Source: Streptomyces sp. CB02009 (GTDB lineage Bacteria > Actinomycetota > Actinomycetes > Streptomycetales > Streptomycetaceae). From it: 64,000 bases of DNA. Shown one piece after another: positions 53,519-61,118 of this stretch. The notes under the pieces are model-generated. The model made no database searches. It was not told the origin of the DNA and worked only from the letters and a program-made list of their open reading frames with translations. How positions within the stretch are numbered: position 1 is the stretch's first letter; the number at the start of each line of letters is the position of its first letter. The translations under genes were made by a program, and so were the position numbers. The stretch lies in NCBI RefSeq assembly GCF_001905825.1, contig NZ_LIVV01000014.1, positions 62,001-126,000 on the forward strand, read 5' to 3'.

Positions 53519-54475
53519 TCAGCGGGCCGTCGAGAGATAGCGCTCCCCGCTGTCGGGGAAGACGGTGACGACCGTGGCGCCCGCCCAGCGCGGGTCGGAG
53601 GCCACGGTGCGGCTGGCCCAGGCGGCGGCTCCCGAGGAGAGTCCGACGGAGAGGCCGGTGACCCGGGTGATCTCCCGGGTGGTGGTGGCCGCGGCTTCAT
53701 CCGGAACCGCGACGACCTGGTCCATCAGAGAGAGGTCGGTGATGTCGGAGACGTAGCCGGCACCGATGCCGGGGATGCCGTGCGGGCCGGGTTCGCCCCC
53801 GGACATCACGGCGCTGCGGGCGGGTTCGACGGCCACTACGTGCAGGGCCGTGCGTTCCTTCAGATAGCGGGCCGTGCCCGTCAGCGTCCCGCCGGTGCCG
53901 ACCCCGCACACCAGGACGTCGACGCGGCCCCGCGTGGCCTCCCAGATCTCCGGGCCCGTGGTCTCGTAGTGCGCCCGTACGTTGGCTGGGTTGCGGTCCT
54001 GATGCGGAACCCACGAGCCGGGCAGGGTGCGCTGGAGTTCCTCCGCGTACGCCCATGCGGCCATGAGACCGTCCTGGGCCGGCACGAGATGCACCTCTGC
54101 GCCCAGCTCACGGAGGATCAGACGGCGTTCCTCGGTGGCGTTGTCGGGCATCACGATGACGCAACGGTGGCCGCGGCGGGCGCACAGCGCGGCCAGCGAG
54201 ATGCCAGTGCTGCCGGAGGAGCACTCTATGACCGTGCCTCCCGTAGTCGGGAGCAGCCCCGCCTCCTCCGCGGCCCGCACCATGAACAGCGCGGCCCGGT
54301 CCTTCACGCTCGAGAGAGGATTGGCCATTTCCACCTTGGCGAGCAGGCGCACCGAGCCGGGCAGTCCCGACAGCGGGACCTCCAGCAGCGGCGTACGCCC
54401 GACCAGGTCTTCAAGCGATCGGGCCGGCGGCGCCACGGTGGCGCCCCCGGGCCGGGTACCCAGGTCTGTCGTCAC
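53519..54475 (-). CDS. Cysteine-synthase-like PLP enzyme 2, altered substrate loop
   Basis: 318 aa, paralogue of the enzyme at 26159 (shared NP-x-S-S-x-KDRAALFMVR and ETTGPEIWE segments). The PLP lysine is in NPLSSVKDRAAL. The substrate loop reads ECSSGSTGISL, where almost all relatives have T-S-G-N-T-G; the asparagine that contacts PLP and substrate is Ser. The C-terminal PDSGERYLS is normal. GTG start with GAGGAGGGG upstream. It may use O-acetylserine or O-phosphoserine with a nucleophile other than sulfide. The loop change suggests a substrate or nucleophile different from that of paralogue 1. Confidence 0.87.
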   Translation of the reverse strand: MTTDLGTRPGGATVAPPARSLEDLVGRTPLLEVPLSGLPGSVRLLAKVEMANPLSSVKDRAALFMVRAAEEAGLLPTTGGTVIECSSGSTGISLAALCARRGHRCVIVMPDNATEERRLILRELGAEVHLVPAQDGLMAAWAYAEELQRTLPGSWVPHQDRNPANVRAHYETTGPEIWEATRGRVDVLVCGVGTGGTLTGTARYLKERTALHVVAVEPARSAVMSGGEPGPHGIPGIGAGYVSDITDLSLMDQVVAVPDEAAATTTREITRVTGLSVGLSSGAAAWASRTVASDPRWAGATVVTVFPDSGERYLSTAR

Positions 54476-54501
54476 GGTTCCCCTCCTCGTCCAGTTCCCG
54501 C

Positions 54502-55296
54502 TCACGCGGGGCCGGATCCCCGGGCCGCCGACAGATGCTCGGCGGCGATCTGCTGCAGGTGGGTGATGTCGCTGGAGACGGTGGCGAAGGTGAACCCCTC
54601 GGCGAGCCGCTTGGCGGCGCTCGCCCCGTCCAGCACGTGGATGCCGCAGGCGATGCCGTGCCTGCGGGCGGCTTCCGTGATCCGGACCAGAGCGGCCTCC
54701 AGCGCGTCGGCGGTGGCCGGGTCGCCGAACCAGCGCGCGCCGAGCGCGGCCGACAGGTCGGCGGGTCCGACGTACACCGCGTCGAGGCCCTCCGTTGCGC
54801 AGATGGCCTCCAGATCGTCCAGCGCGGCGGCCGTCTCGATCATCACGACGCATGCCACCCGGTCGTCGATCTCGGCGGGCACCGAGCCCACGCGGATCTC
54901 GGCCCGGACCGGACCGCCGAGGCTGCGCGTCCCCGCCGGATGGTGCCGGCAGGCCCGCACCATGGTCCGCGCCTGCTCGGCGCTCTCGACCATCGGGACG
55001 ACGACGCCGCGCGCCCCTGTGTCGAGCGCGATCCCGATCGCGACGGGATCCGGCGAGGGCACCCGGATGATTCCGGCGGAGCGGCCGCGGGCATCCACTG
55101 CGAGCATCGCCGCCTGCCAGCCGGGCTGGTGCAACACGCCGTGCTGACCGTCCACTCCGATGTAGTCGTAGCCGAGTCCGGCGATCCGCTCGGTCCCGGC
55201 AGGGTTGTCCAGGGCTATCCAGTAGCCGATCAGGTGCTCACGACCGCGCAGTCGCGCGGCGAACGCGTCCGGGTCGTGGGGCGAGGAGTTCTCCAT
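54502..55296 (-). CDS. HpcH/HpaI-family aldolase
   Basis: 264 aa class II pyruvate-type aldolase. Family marks: GYWIALDNPAGTERIAGLG, DGQHGVLH (catalytic His), VVMIETAAALDDL and VGPADLSAALG, which supply the metal ligands Glu and Asp. These enzymes add or remove pyruvate- or oxaloacetate-type enolates to aldehydes. With the PrpF isomerase in the same operon, it could build or split a 2-oxo-4-hydroxy acid. A GTG at 55302 overlapping the TauD stop is an alternative start. Confidence 0.87.
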   Translation of the reverse strand: MENSSPHDPDAFAARLRGREHLIGYWIALDNPAGTERIAGLGYDYIGVDGQHGVLHQPGWQAAMLAVDARGRSAGIIRVPSPDPVAIGIALDTGARGVVVPMVESAEQARTMVRACRHHPAGTRSLGGPVRAEIRVGSVPAEIDDRVACVVMIETAAALDDLEAICATEGLDAVYVGPADLSAALGARWFGDPATADALEAALVRITEAARRHGIACGIHVLDGASAAKRLAEGFTFATVSSDITHLQQIAAEHLSAARGSGPA

Positions 55297-55298
55297 GC

Positions 55299-56165
55299 TC
55301 ACTCGCCCGTCTTCAGCGCGTAGCTCTGCTTGCCGTCGAGGCCGACGGGCACGTCGCCGGTGATGGACACCCGGTGCAGCACCCTCTGGTGCTGCCCGTA
55401 GTCGTTGACCGCGTAGTGCTGCGTGCTGCGGTTGTCGAAGATGAGGACGTCGCCGGGCCGCCAGGTCCAGCGCGCGGTGTTCTCCGGCCGGCGCACGTAC
55501 GACTGGAGCACGTCGATGATCGGCCTGGACTCGCGCGGCTCCAGGCCCACGAGCCACTGCGCGAAACCGCCGAGGAACAGGCTCGGCTCGCCGGACTCCG
55601 GGTGCACCCGCACCACAGGGTGCGCGGCCTCGAACCGGCGGGCCAGGAAAGCCTCGCGGACCTTGTCCCCGCGGTCGGTCCCCAGCCGCGGCTGCTCCGC
55701 GTGATTGGTGTGCACGGCCCAGAGCCGGTCGGCTATCTCACGGAGTTCGGCTGGCAGGTCCTTGTAGCCGGCGGCCGCGTTCGCGACCAGTGTGTCGCCG
55801 CCGTACGGGGGCAGCACCATGCTGCGGAGGGTCGTGCCCAGCGACGGGGTGGTGGTGAAGCTGATGTCGGTGTGCCAGTGGTCGGCACGCTGGTCCTCTC
55901 CGTCGACCGGGATGACCTGGGGAGTTCCGTCGACCGTCCGCATCATCGGGTGCGGCTGGGTGAGCGGGCCGAACCGTGCGGCGAAGGCGAGCTGGTGCTC
56001 GTCGTTGATGTCCTGGTCCCGGAAGAACAGGACCTTGTGCTCCAGGAACGCCGCGTGGATCTGCCCGAAGACGGATTCCGACAACTCTGTCGAGAGGTCG
56101 ACGCCTGTCACCTCCGCGCCGATCTTTCCGCCGATTCTGCGTATGTCGAAGAGGGACACCGGCAT
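55299..56165 (-). CDS. TauD/TfdA-family Fe(II)/2-oxoglutarate dioxygenase
   Basis: 288 aa. Iron ligands are the His-x-Asp of DHWHTDISF and the distal histidine of RSTQHYAVND; the 2-oxoglutarate arginine is in RVLHRVSITG. The enzyme should hydroxylate, desaturate or epoxidise an unactivated carbon. First gene of a long minus-strand run. An AAGGA sits directly before ATG 56165 but 6 nt before GTG 56159, so the real start may be that GTG, two codons later. The divergent 351-bp region upstream lacks the 18-bp box. Confidence 0.9.
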   Translation of the reverse strand: MPVSLFDIRRIGGKIGAEVTGVDLSTELSESVFGQIHAAFLEHKVLFFRDQDINDEHQLAFAARFGPLTQPHPMMRTVDGTPQVIPVDGEDQRADHWHTDISFTTTPSLGTTLRSMVLPPYGGDTLVANAAAGYKDLPAELREIADRLWAVHTNHAEQPRLGTDRGDKVREAFLARRFEAAHPVVRVHPESGEPSLFLGGFAQWLVGLEPRESRPIIDVLQSYVRRPENTARWTWRPGDVLIFDNRSTQHYAVNDYGQHQRVLHRVSITGDVPVGLDGKQSYALKTGE

Positions 56166-56516
56166 TCCTTCCGAACCTGTCAGGAGACCTGTGCTCCCGT
56201 GATGGGCGGGCCGCGCGGGTATCGGGCGCGAGACGCCCGGCACGGGAGAAGTACCCGGCAGTCGGACGGGACCGGCCGGGCAGGACGGCGCCGATCACAT
56301 CACGGCCGGAAAACGACGGCAACAGGACAGGGAATTGCGTCGCTACTTCACCAACTCGCTTCCGGCACGTGAGAAAGAGGGGCCGGGGGACCGGCTGACT
56401 TGTTCAAGTCGTTCTCCTTCCGCTGCCCCCGCTTGCCTGTCCTTCGGCGTTCCGGGGATTCTCGTACCGCCGCGCTCGCGCCCTTGAATCGTCATCTGCA
56501 GAAAAGGACCGCCGAC
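56166..56516. promoter_or_regulatory. Divergent promoter region, TauD run / tautomerase operon
   Basis: 351 bp without a supportable gene. A lower-GC stretch with AATTGCGTCGCTACTTC (near 56332) and a small inverted repeat ACTTG-TT-CAAGT (56398-56409) could hold promoter and operator elements. No copy of the 18-bp box or of the 21-bp element was found here. Confidence 0.4.
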
Positions 56517-56723
56517 ATGCCGGTGATCACCGTCAACTGGTGGCAGGGCAATGACCGAGAAGCCCGGAGAGAGCTGGTGGCGGGCATCACCGATGTCGTC
56601 ACACGCGTCTCCGGCTGCCCGGACGACGCCGTCACCGTCATCGTCCGTGACGTGGCCCCGGACCACTGGGGCAAGGGCGGTCGACTCGTCGACGAGTCCC
56701 ATATCCCGAGGGGCCTGCGATGA
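56517..56723 (+). CDS. 4-oxalocrotonate-tautomerase-like protein
   Basis: 68 aa. After removal of Met the N-terminal residue is Pro (MPVITVNWWQG), the general base of the tautomerase superfamily, with arginines at positions typical of acid binding (DREARREL). WGKGG near residue 58 is common in this group. It would interconvert enol and keto forms of a 2-oxo acid, fitting the aldolase and PrpF isomerase of the divergent operon. AAAAGGA 9 nt upstream supports the start; an in-frame ATG at 56400 would bury the catalytic proline. Overlaps the exporter by 4 nt. Confidence 0.88.
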   Translation: MPVITVNWWQGNDREARRELVAGITDVVTRVSGCPDDAVTVIVRDVAPDHWGKGGRLVDESHIPRGLR

Positions 56724-57982
56724 CGCTGAGCTCCCTGCACCCGAACATCCGGCTGCGGATCGCCGTCGGCTTCGTCCAGCGGCTGCTGTCCGTCATGCTT
56801 ATGCCGCTCCTCGTCATCCACCTGGCGAACCTGTACGGGCCGGCGGTAGCCGGTGTGCTGACCGTCTGTGTCGCGGCGGCCGGCATCGCCTCCAACTTCC
56901 TCGGCGGGCACTTCGCCGACGTGTACGGCCGCCGTCCCGTCATGGTGGCGGGCGAGCTGGGCGCCACCCTCACCTTCGGGCTGCTCGCGCTGGCGAACTC
57001 GCCCTGGTGGACGTCCGGCACCGCCACGTTCGCCCTGTTCCTGCTCAACACGTGCTGCTCACAACTCGCCACCCCGGCCGCCGACGCGATGATGGTCGAC
57101 GTCTCCACCCCCGAGAACCGGCCGCTCGTCTACACGATCAACTACTGGTCGATCAACCTCGCCTTCACCGGCGGCGCGCTGCTCGGCGGCTTCCTCTACG
57201 ACGGCCACTTTCTCCAGCTGCTGACCGGCGCGGCCGCGCTGTGTCTGGTGACCACTGCGGTGATGTGGCGCTGGATCAGCGAGACCGCCCCGACCAGCGG
57301 CAAGGCGGTCGCGACCGGGCCGGCCGCGATGCTGCGCGGCTACCTCGGCGTCGCCCGGGACCGGGTCTTCCTGCGCCAGCTGGTCGCCGCCGCGCTGATC
57401 GCGGCCGTCGAGATGCAGATCGGCTACTACATCGCCGTCCGCCTCGCCCGTGAGTTCCCCGAACAGACGCTTCTGGCTGTGGGCGACTGGTCCGTGGACG
57501 TCGACGGTGTGGCGATCCTCGGAGTCCTGCGGGCCGTCAACGCGGCCTTGGTCGTCGCCCTCATCCTCGTCGCCAAGACGCTGCTGGCGCGCGTGTCCGA
57601 GCGCGTCAGGCTGTACGGCGGCATCGCGGTCTTCACCGTCGGATACATGGTCTGGGCCGTGAGCGACGTGGGCTGGATCCTCATTGCCGCTGCGGTCCTG
57701 CTCACCTTCGGCGAGATCGCCAGTGTCCCGGTGCGCCAGGCGCTCCTGGCCGACCTGATCGACGCAGAGGCCCGTACCAAGTACATGGCGGCGTACGCGC
57801 TCAACGCCCGGATCGGCCTGCTCGTCGCCGCTCTGTGCGTCACCCTCGGCGCGTTTGTCCCCTCCCTCGCCATGGGGCTGCTGTACGGGACGGCCGGGCT
57901 CGCCGCGATCCTGCTCTACCAGTCCCTGGTCGGCGAACGCGCTGTCCGCGAAGCCGAGAAGGTCACCGTCCCGGCGGCCTGA
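56720..57982 (+). CDS. MFS exporter, 12-TM
   Basis: 420 aa with about 12 helices. IRLRIAVGFVQRLLSVMLM at the N-terminus, the loop GGHFADVYGRRPVMVAG between TM2 and TM3, and FTGGALLGGFLYDGHF in TM5 are typical of the MFS_1 group. It is coupled to the tautomerase by ATGA. Placed with the tautomerase and the SAM synthetase, it probably exports the product of blocks F/G, or gives self-protection. Confidence 0.87.
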   Translation: MTLSSLHPNIRLRIAVGFVQRLLSVMLMPLLVIHLANLYGPAVAGVLTVCVAAAGIASNFLGGHFADVYGRRPVMVAGELGATLTFGLLALANSPWWTSGTATFALFLLNTCCSQLATPAADAMMVDVSTPENRPLVYTINYWSINLAFTGGALLGGFLYDGHFLQLLTGAAALCLVTTAVMWRWISETAPTSGKAVATGPAAMLRGYLGVARDRVFLRQLVAAALIAAVEMQIGYYIAVRLAREFPEQTLLAVGDWSVDVDGVAILGVLRAVNAALVVALILVAKTLLARVSERVRLYGGIAVFTVGYMVWAVSDVGWILIAAAVLLTFGEIASVPVRQALLADLIDAEARTKYMAAYALNARIGLLVAALCVTLGAFVPSLAMGLLYGTAGLAAILLYQSLVGERAVREAEKVTVPAA

Positions 57983-58019
57983 GATGACCAAGCAGCGCCG
58001 GATCCGCGGCACCTCCGGT

Positions 58020-58040
58020 GACTCGGCCAAGTCCGCTTGC
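58020..58040 (+). promoter_or_regulatory. 21-bp element before the SAM synthetase gene
   Basis: Same sequence as 23344-23364 except G for A at the sixth base. It ends 33 bp before the ATG at 58074, between the exporter stop and the SAM synthetase. It is more likely a regulatory site than coding sequence, which argues against the longer reading of the gene from 57984. Confidence 0.5.
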
Positions 58041-58073
58041 GAGGCGGGAGCGGACGCGGATCTGATGCGCTCC

Positions 58074-59285
58074 ATGACGAAACGGCTGTTCACCTCGGAG
58101 TCGGTGACCGAGGGCCATCCTGACAAGATCGCTGACCAGATCAGCGACACCATCCTCGACGCGCTGCTGGGCAAGGATCCGGCAGCCCGTGTGGCCGTGG
58201 AGACGCTGATCACGACCGGTCAGGTCCACGTCGCGGGCGAGGTCACCACGTCCGCGTACGCGCCGATCGCCCAACTGGTGCGGGACAAGATCCTGGAGAT
58301 CGGTTACGACTCCTCGATGAAGGGCTTCGACGGCGCCTCCTGCGGCGTGTCGGTTTCCATCGGGTCTCAGTCCCCGGACATCGCCCAGGGCGTGGACACC
58401 GCGTACGAGCAGCGGGTCGAGGGCGACGAGGACGAGCTGGACAAGCAGGGCGCCGGCGACCAGGGCCTGATGTTCGGCTACGCCTCGGACGAGACCCCCG
58501 AGCTGATGCCGCTGCCGATCCACATCGCGCACCGGCTCTCCCGCCGGCTGACCGAGGTCCGCAAGAACGGCACCATCCCGTACCTGCGCCCCGACGGCAA
58601 GACCCAGGTCACCATCGAGTACGACGGCGACAAGGCCGTCCGCCTCGACACGGTCGTCGTCTCCTCGCAGCACGCCTCCGACATCGACCTGGAGTCGCTG
58701 CTCGCGCCCGACATCCGCGAGTTCGTCGTCGAGCACGTGCTCAAGCAGCTCGTCGAGGACGGCATCAAGCTCGACACCGACGGCTACCGCCTCCTGGTGA
58801 ACCCGACCGGCCGCTTCGAGATCGGCGGCCCGATGGGCGACGCCGGCCTCACCGGCCGCAAGATCATCATCGACACCTACGGCGGCATGGCCCGCCACGG
58901 TGGCGGCGCGTTCTCCGGCAAGGACCCGTCCAAGGTCGACCGCTCGGCCGCCTACGCCATGCGCTGGGTCGCCAAGAACGTCGTCGCCGCCGGCCTCGCC
59001 GCGCGCTGCGAGGTCCAGGTCGCCTACGCGATCGGCAAGGCCGAGCCCGTGGGTCTCTTCGTCGAGACCTTCGGCACCGAGGAGATCCCCCTCGACCTCA
59101 TCGAGCAGGCCATCGCCGAGGTCTTCGACCTCCGCCCAGCCGCGATCATCCGTGACCTCGACCTGCTCCGCCCGATCTACTCCCAGACCGCCGCCTACGG
59201 CCACTTCGGCCGGGAGCTGCCGGACTTCACCTGGGAACGCACCGACCGCGCCACCGCCCTGCGCGCCGCGGCCGGCCTCGACTGA
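58074..59285 (+). CDS. metK: S-adenosylmethionine synthetase, cluster-borne copy
   Basis: 403 aa, full length. Signatures: FTSESVTEGHPDKIADQISD (ATP/Mg site), GAGDQGLMFGYA hexapeptide and GGGAFSGKDPSKVDRSAAY. All look intact. An in-frame ATG at 57984 would add 30 residues with no counterpart in the family, so 58074 is used. Such genes raise SAM supply for methyltransferases or for pathways that consume SAM as a building block. Two methyltransferases are in the window (1014, 12266). It forms a short operon with the next small gene. Confidence 0.93.
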   Translation: MTKRLFTSESVTEGHPDKIADQISDTILDALLGKDPAARVAVETLITTGQVHVAGEVTTSAYAPIAQLVRDKILEIGYDSSMKGFDGASCGVSVSIGSQSPDIAQGVDTAYEQRVEGDEDELDKQGAGDQGLMFGYASDETPELMPLPIHIAHRLSRRLTEVRKNGTIPYLRPDGKTQVTIEYDGDKAVRLDTVVVSSQHASDIDLESLLAPDIREFVVEHVLKQLVEDGIKLDTDGYRLLVNPTGRFEIGGPMGDAGLTGRKIIIDTYGGMARHGGGAFSGKDPSKVDRSAAYAMRWVAKNVVAAGLAARCEVQVAYAIGKAEPVGLFVETFGTEEIPLDLIEQAIAEVFDLRPAAIIRDLDLLRPIYSQTAAYGHFGRELPDFTWERTDRATALRAAAGLD

Positions 59286-59312
59286 CCACCTATCCCTCCG
59301 AGAGGAACCATC

Positions 59313-59693
59313 GTGTCCACGATCACCACCCCGTCCGAGACCAGCCTCTTCCTGGAGCCCGTCGCCACCGAGCGGGCCCGCCGTCGCGTCGAGGAACTCA
59401 TGGCCGACTTCCGTAGCGGCACCTGGCGTCCCACTCGGCTCGAGGGCCGTGTCGCCGAGCTGCTTCTCGCTTCGACCGCCGGAGACGGCATGCTCACCCC
59501 CCGCCGTATCCGCGCGGCCCTGTGGGAAGGAAACCTCGCGCTGACCTACGAGAACGACGGCCGTTTCGCCCAGGTCCTTGCCGACCTCGTTCCCGTCCTG
59601 GACGACCCCCAGCTCACCGCCCTCGACATCGTCGACGCGGCGGGCGAGCTCGTCGGCGCCGTGGCCTCCACCGCCGTCGCCGTCGCAGCCTGA
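59313..59693 (+). CDS. Conserved-looking small protein of unknown function
   Basis: 126 aa, GTG start with GAGAGGA upstream, 27 nt after metK. Mostly helical, with EVA-rich segments (RARRRVEELMADFRSG, then GRVAELLLAS) and an Ala/Val-rich C-terminal helix. No signal peptide, cysteine motif or phosphopantetheine site. Its codon use and spacing support a real gene. Last gene of the cluster by position. I do not recognise it. Confidence 0.65.
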   Translation: MSTITTPSETSLFLEPVATERARRRVEELMADFRSGTWRPTRLEGRVAELLLASTAGDGMLTPRRIRAALWEGNLALTYENDGRFAQVLADLVPVLDDPQLTALDIVDAAGELVGAVASTAVAVAA

Positions 59694-59706
59694 CCCCTCT
59701 CCACGC

Positions 59707-59743
59707 GTGTGGCCCGGCCGGAGGAGCTCCGGCCGGGCCACAC
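59707..59743. terminator. Strong hairpin at the right end of the cluster
   Basis: 17-bp arms (59707-59723 and 59727-59743, GTGTGGCCCGGCCGGAG) with a three-base loop, between convergent genes. It probably marks the right boundary of the cluster. Confidence 0.85.
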
Positions 59744-59760
59744 ACGCGTACGGGGCCCGA

Positions 59761-60759
59761 TCAGGCCGCCCAGGGCGCCATCGGGTACCAGATCAGGTCA
59801 CGGCGGGCCAGGATCCGCAGGTCCCAGTAGAGGACCATGAAGACACCCGCCGCGATGAACGCCGCTGCCATCAGCGCTGCGGCGCGGCTCGGCCGCTTCG
59901 TCATCCACCGGTGCAGCCGGTCCCCGAAGAGGCCGGTCACCAGCAGGAACAGAACCGACATGATCAGGATGTTGCCCAGGGTCTGGAGACTGAAGGCCAC
60001 CGACCCGTACAGCACGTTGTGACTCTCGGCCGTGTCCCGGAACAGCTGACGGAAGAGCGGGAAGGGACGCCCGACGAGGAACGCCCCGATCAGACCGCCC
60101 ATGAACAGCATCGGCGCGCTCGGGTACTGCTCCGACAACTTCGCCAGCGGGTCGCGCACGATGCCCAGCGCCGCCAGGCCGAGGTACGTCATGACCAAGC
60201 CGATGAGGCCGTAGACCACCATCGCCTGGATCAGCCGGCCGGAGAGGCCACCGCCGCCCTGACTTTGGTCGAACTGGGGCATGCCCGTCCCCGACATCGC
60301 GACCAGCATGCCGTACACGGCGGACACGACGACCGCACCGGCCGCCAGCTGACCCAGCGGACGCAGCGCGGCGGCCATCCGGCCCCGGCGTGAGAGGGAG
60401 CGCCCGCCGGTCAGCGGCGCCAACGCGCTGAAGACGGCGATGTTGCACGCGGTGAACGTACCGGCGATGCCCGTGACCAGGGCGAAGAGGATACCGGCCA
60501 GGGCGCCCGGGATCGGGGTTCCCTTGGCGGTGTGGCCCAACAGTGTGTCCGCCACCGTATCGCCGATGGTCTTGTCGACGAACTCCGCCGACCACACCAC
60601 CGTCAGGGCGAAACCGAACAGCGCGCTCACCGCGAGAACCAGCCCACGGCGGCGAGGCACATGGCCGTTGAAGAAGAAGGAGGGGGTGGGACCTTCGGCG
60701 GTCGCGGCCTGGTCCGGCCGTGAACCGGCGGGGGCGGGCCGCTGTGCTGTCTGCGCCAT
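59761..60759 (-). CDS. Multi-spanning membrane protein of unknown function
   Basis: 332 aa with about eight hydrophobic helices. The cysteine-containing helix GIAGTFTACNIAVFSALAPL and the closing GVFMVLYWDLRILAR are notable. N-terminal 35 residues are polar and Pro/Ala-rich, so the N-terminus is probably cytoplasmic. It resembles conserved actinobacterial membrane proteins of unknown role. Codon use is like the rest, but there is no link to the cluster beyond position. Confidence 0.8.
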   Translation of the reverse strand: MAQTAQRPAPAGSRPDQAATAEGPTPSFFFNGHVPRRRGLVLAVSALFGFALTVVWSAEFVDKTIGDTVADTLLGHTAKGTPIPGALAGILFALVTGIAGTFTACNIAVFSALAPLTGGRSLSRRGRMAAALRPLGQLAAGAVVVSAVYGMLVAMSGTGMPQFDQSQGGGGLSGRLIQAMVVYGLIGLVMTYLGLAALGIVRDPLAKLSEQYPSAPMLFMGGLIGAFLVGRPFPLFRQLFRDTAESHNVLYGSVAFSLQTLGNILIMSVLFLLVTGLFGDRLHRWMTKRPSRAAALMAAAFIAAGVFMVLYWDLRILARRDLIWYPMAPWAA

Positions 60760-60893
60760 GACATGCCGTCTTCCATGAGGGGGTGGGGGATACGCGGCGA
60801 CACGCTAGGCGCGACGGCGCACCACCGGGGGCTCCGCCCGTGTGTCCAGCACAGCGGAAGAAGGCCCCGCGTCCACTTCGTGAGGTCCAGCCC

Positions 60894-61118
60894 TCACCAG
60901 GGTCCGTGAACCGTGAAGCGGGCGTACCCCTCCGCCTCCGCCGCCCGCGCGGGCTGAGCCGCGGTGTCCGTCTGCCAGGCAGCGCCCGTCACGTCCGGCA
61001 GCACGGCGTCGAAGTTCCGCCACATCCACGCCCAGGCCGCGACCGGCCGGAAACGCTCCTGTCTGTCCCCTCCCGTTCCCACACCGGCGACGACGCCGTC
61101 CTCCGGGACGGCGCTCAC
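60894..61118 (-). CDS. Small protein coupled to the SDR gene
   Basis: 74 aa. GTG start overlaps the SDR stop codon (GTGA). The C-terminal part FRPVAAWAWMWRNFDAVLPD, then GAAWQTDTAAQPARAAEAEGYARFTVHGPW, has the mixed composition of a real protein rather than the Arg/Gly-rich look of shadow frames. No recognised domain. Confidence rests on the overlap and composition only. Confidence 0.45.
   Translation of the reverse strand: MSAVPEDGVVAGVGTGGDRQERFRPVAAWAWMWRNFDAVLPDVTGAAWQTDTAAQPARAAEAEGYARFTVHGPW

Noticed and set aside
57984..58073. 30-residue N-terminal extension of the SAM synthetase
   Set aside because: SAM synthetases start at the equivalent of 58074, and the extra stretch contains the 21-bp repeated element, so it is more likely regulatory.
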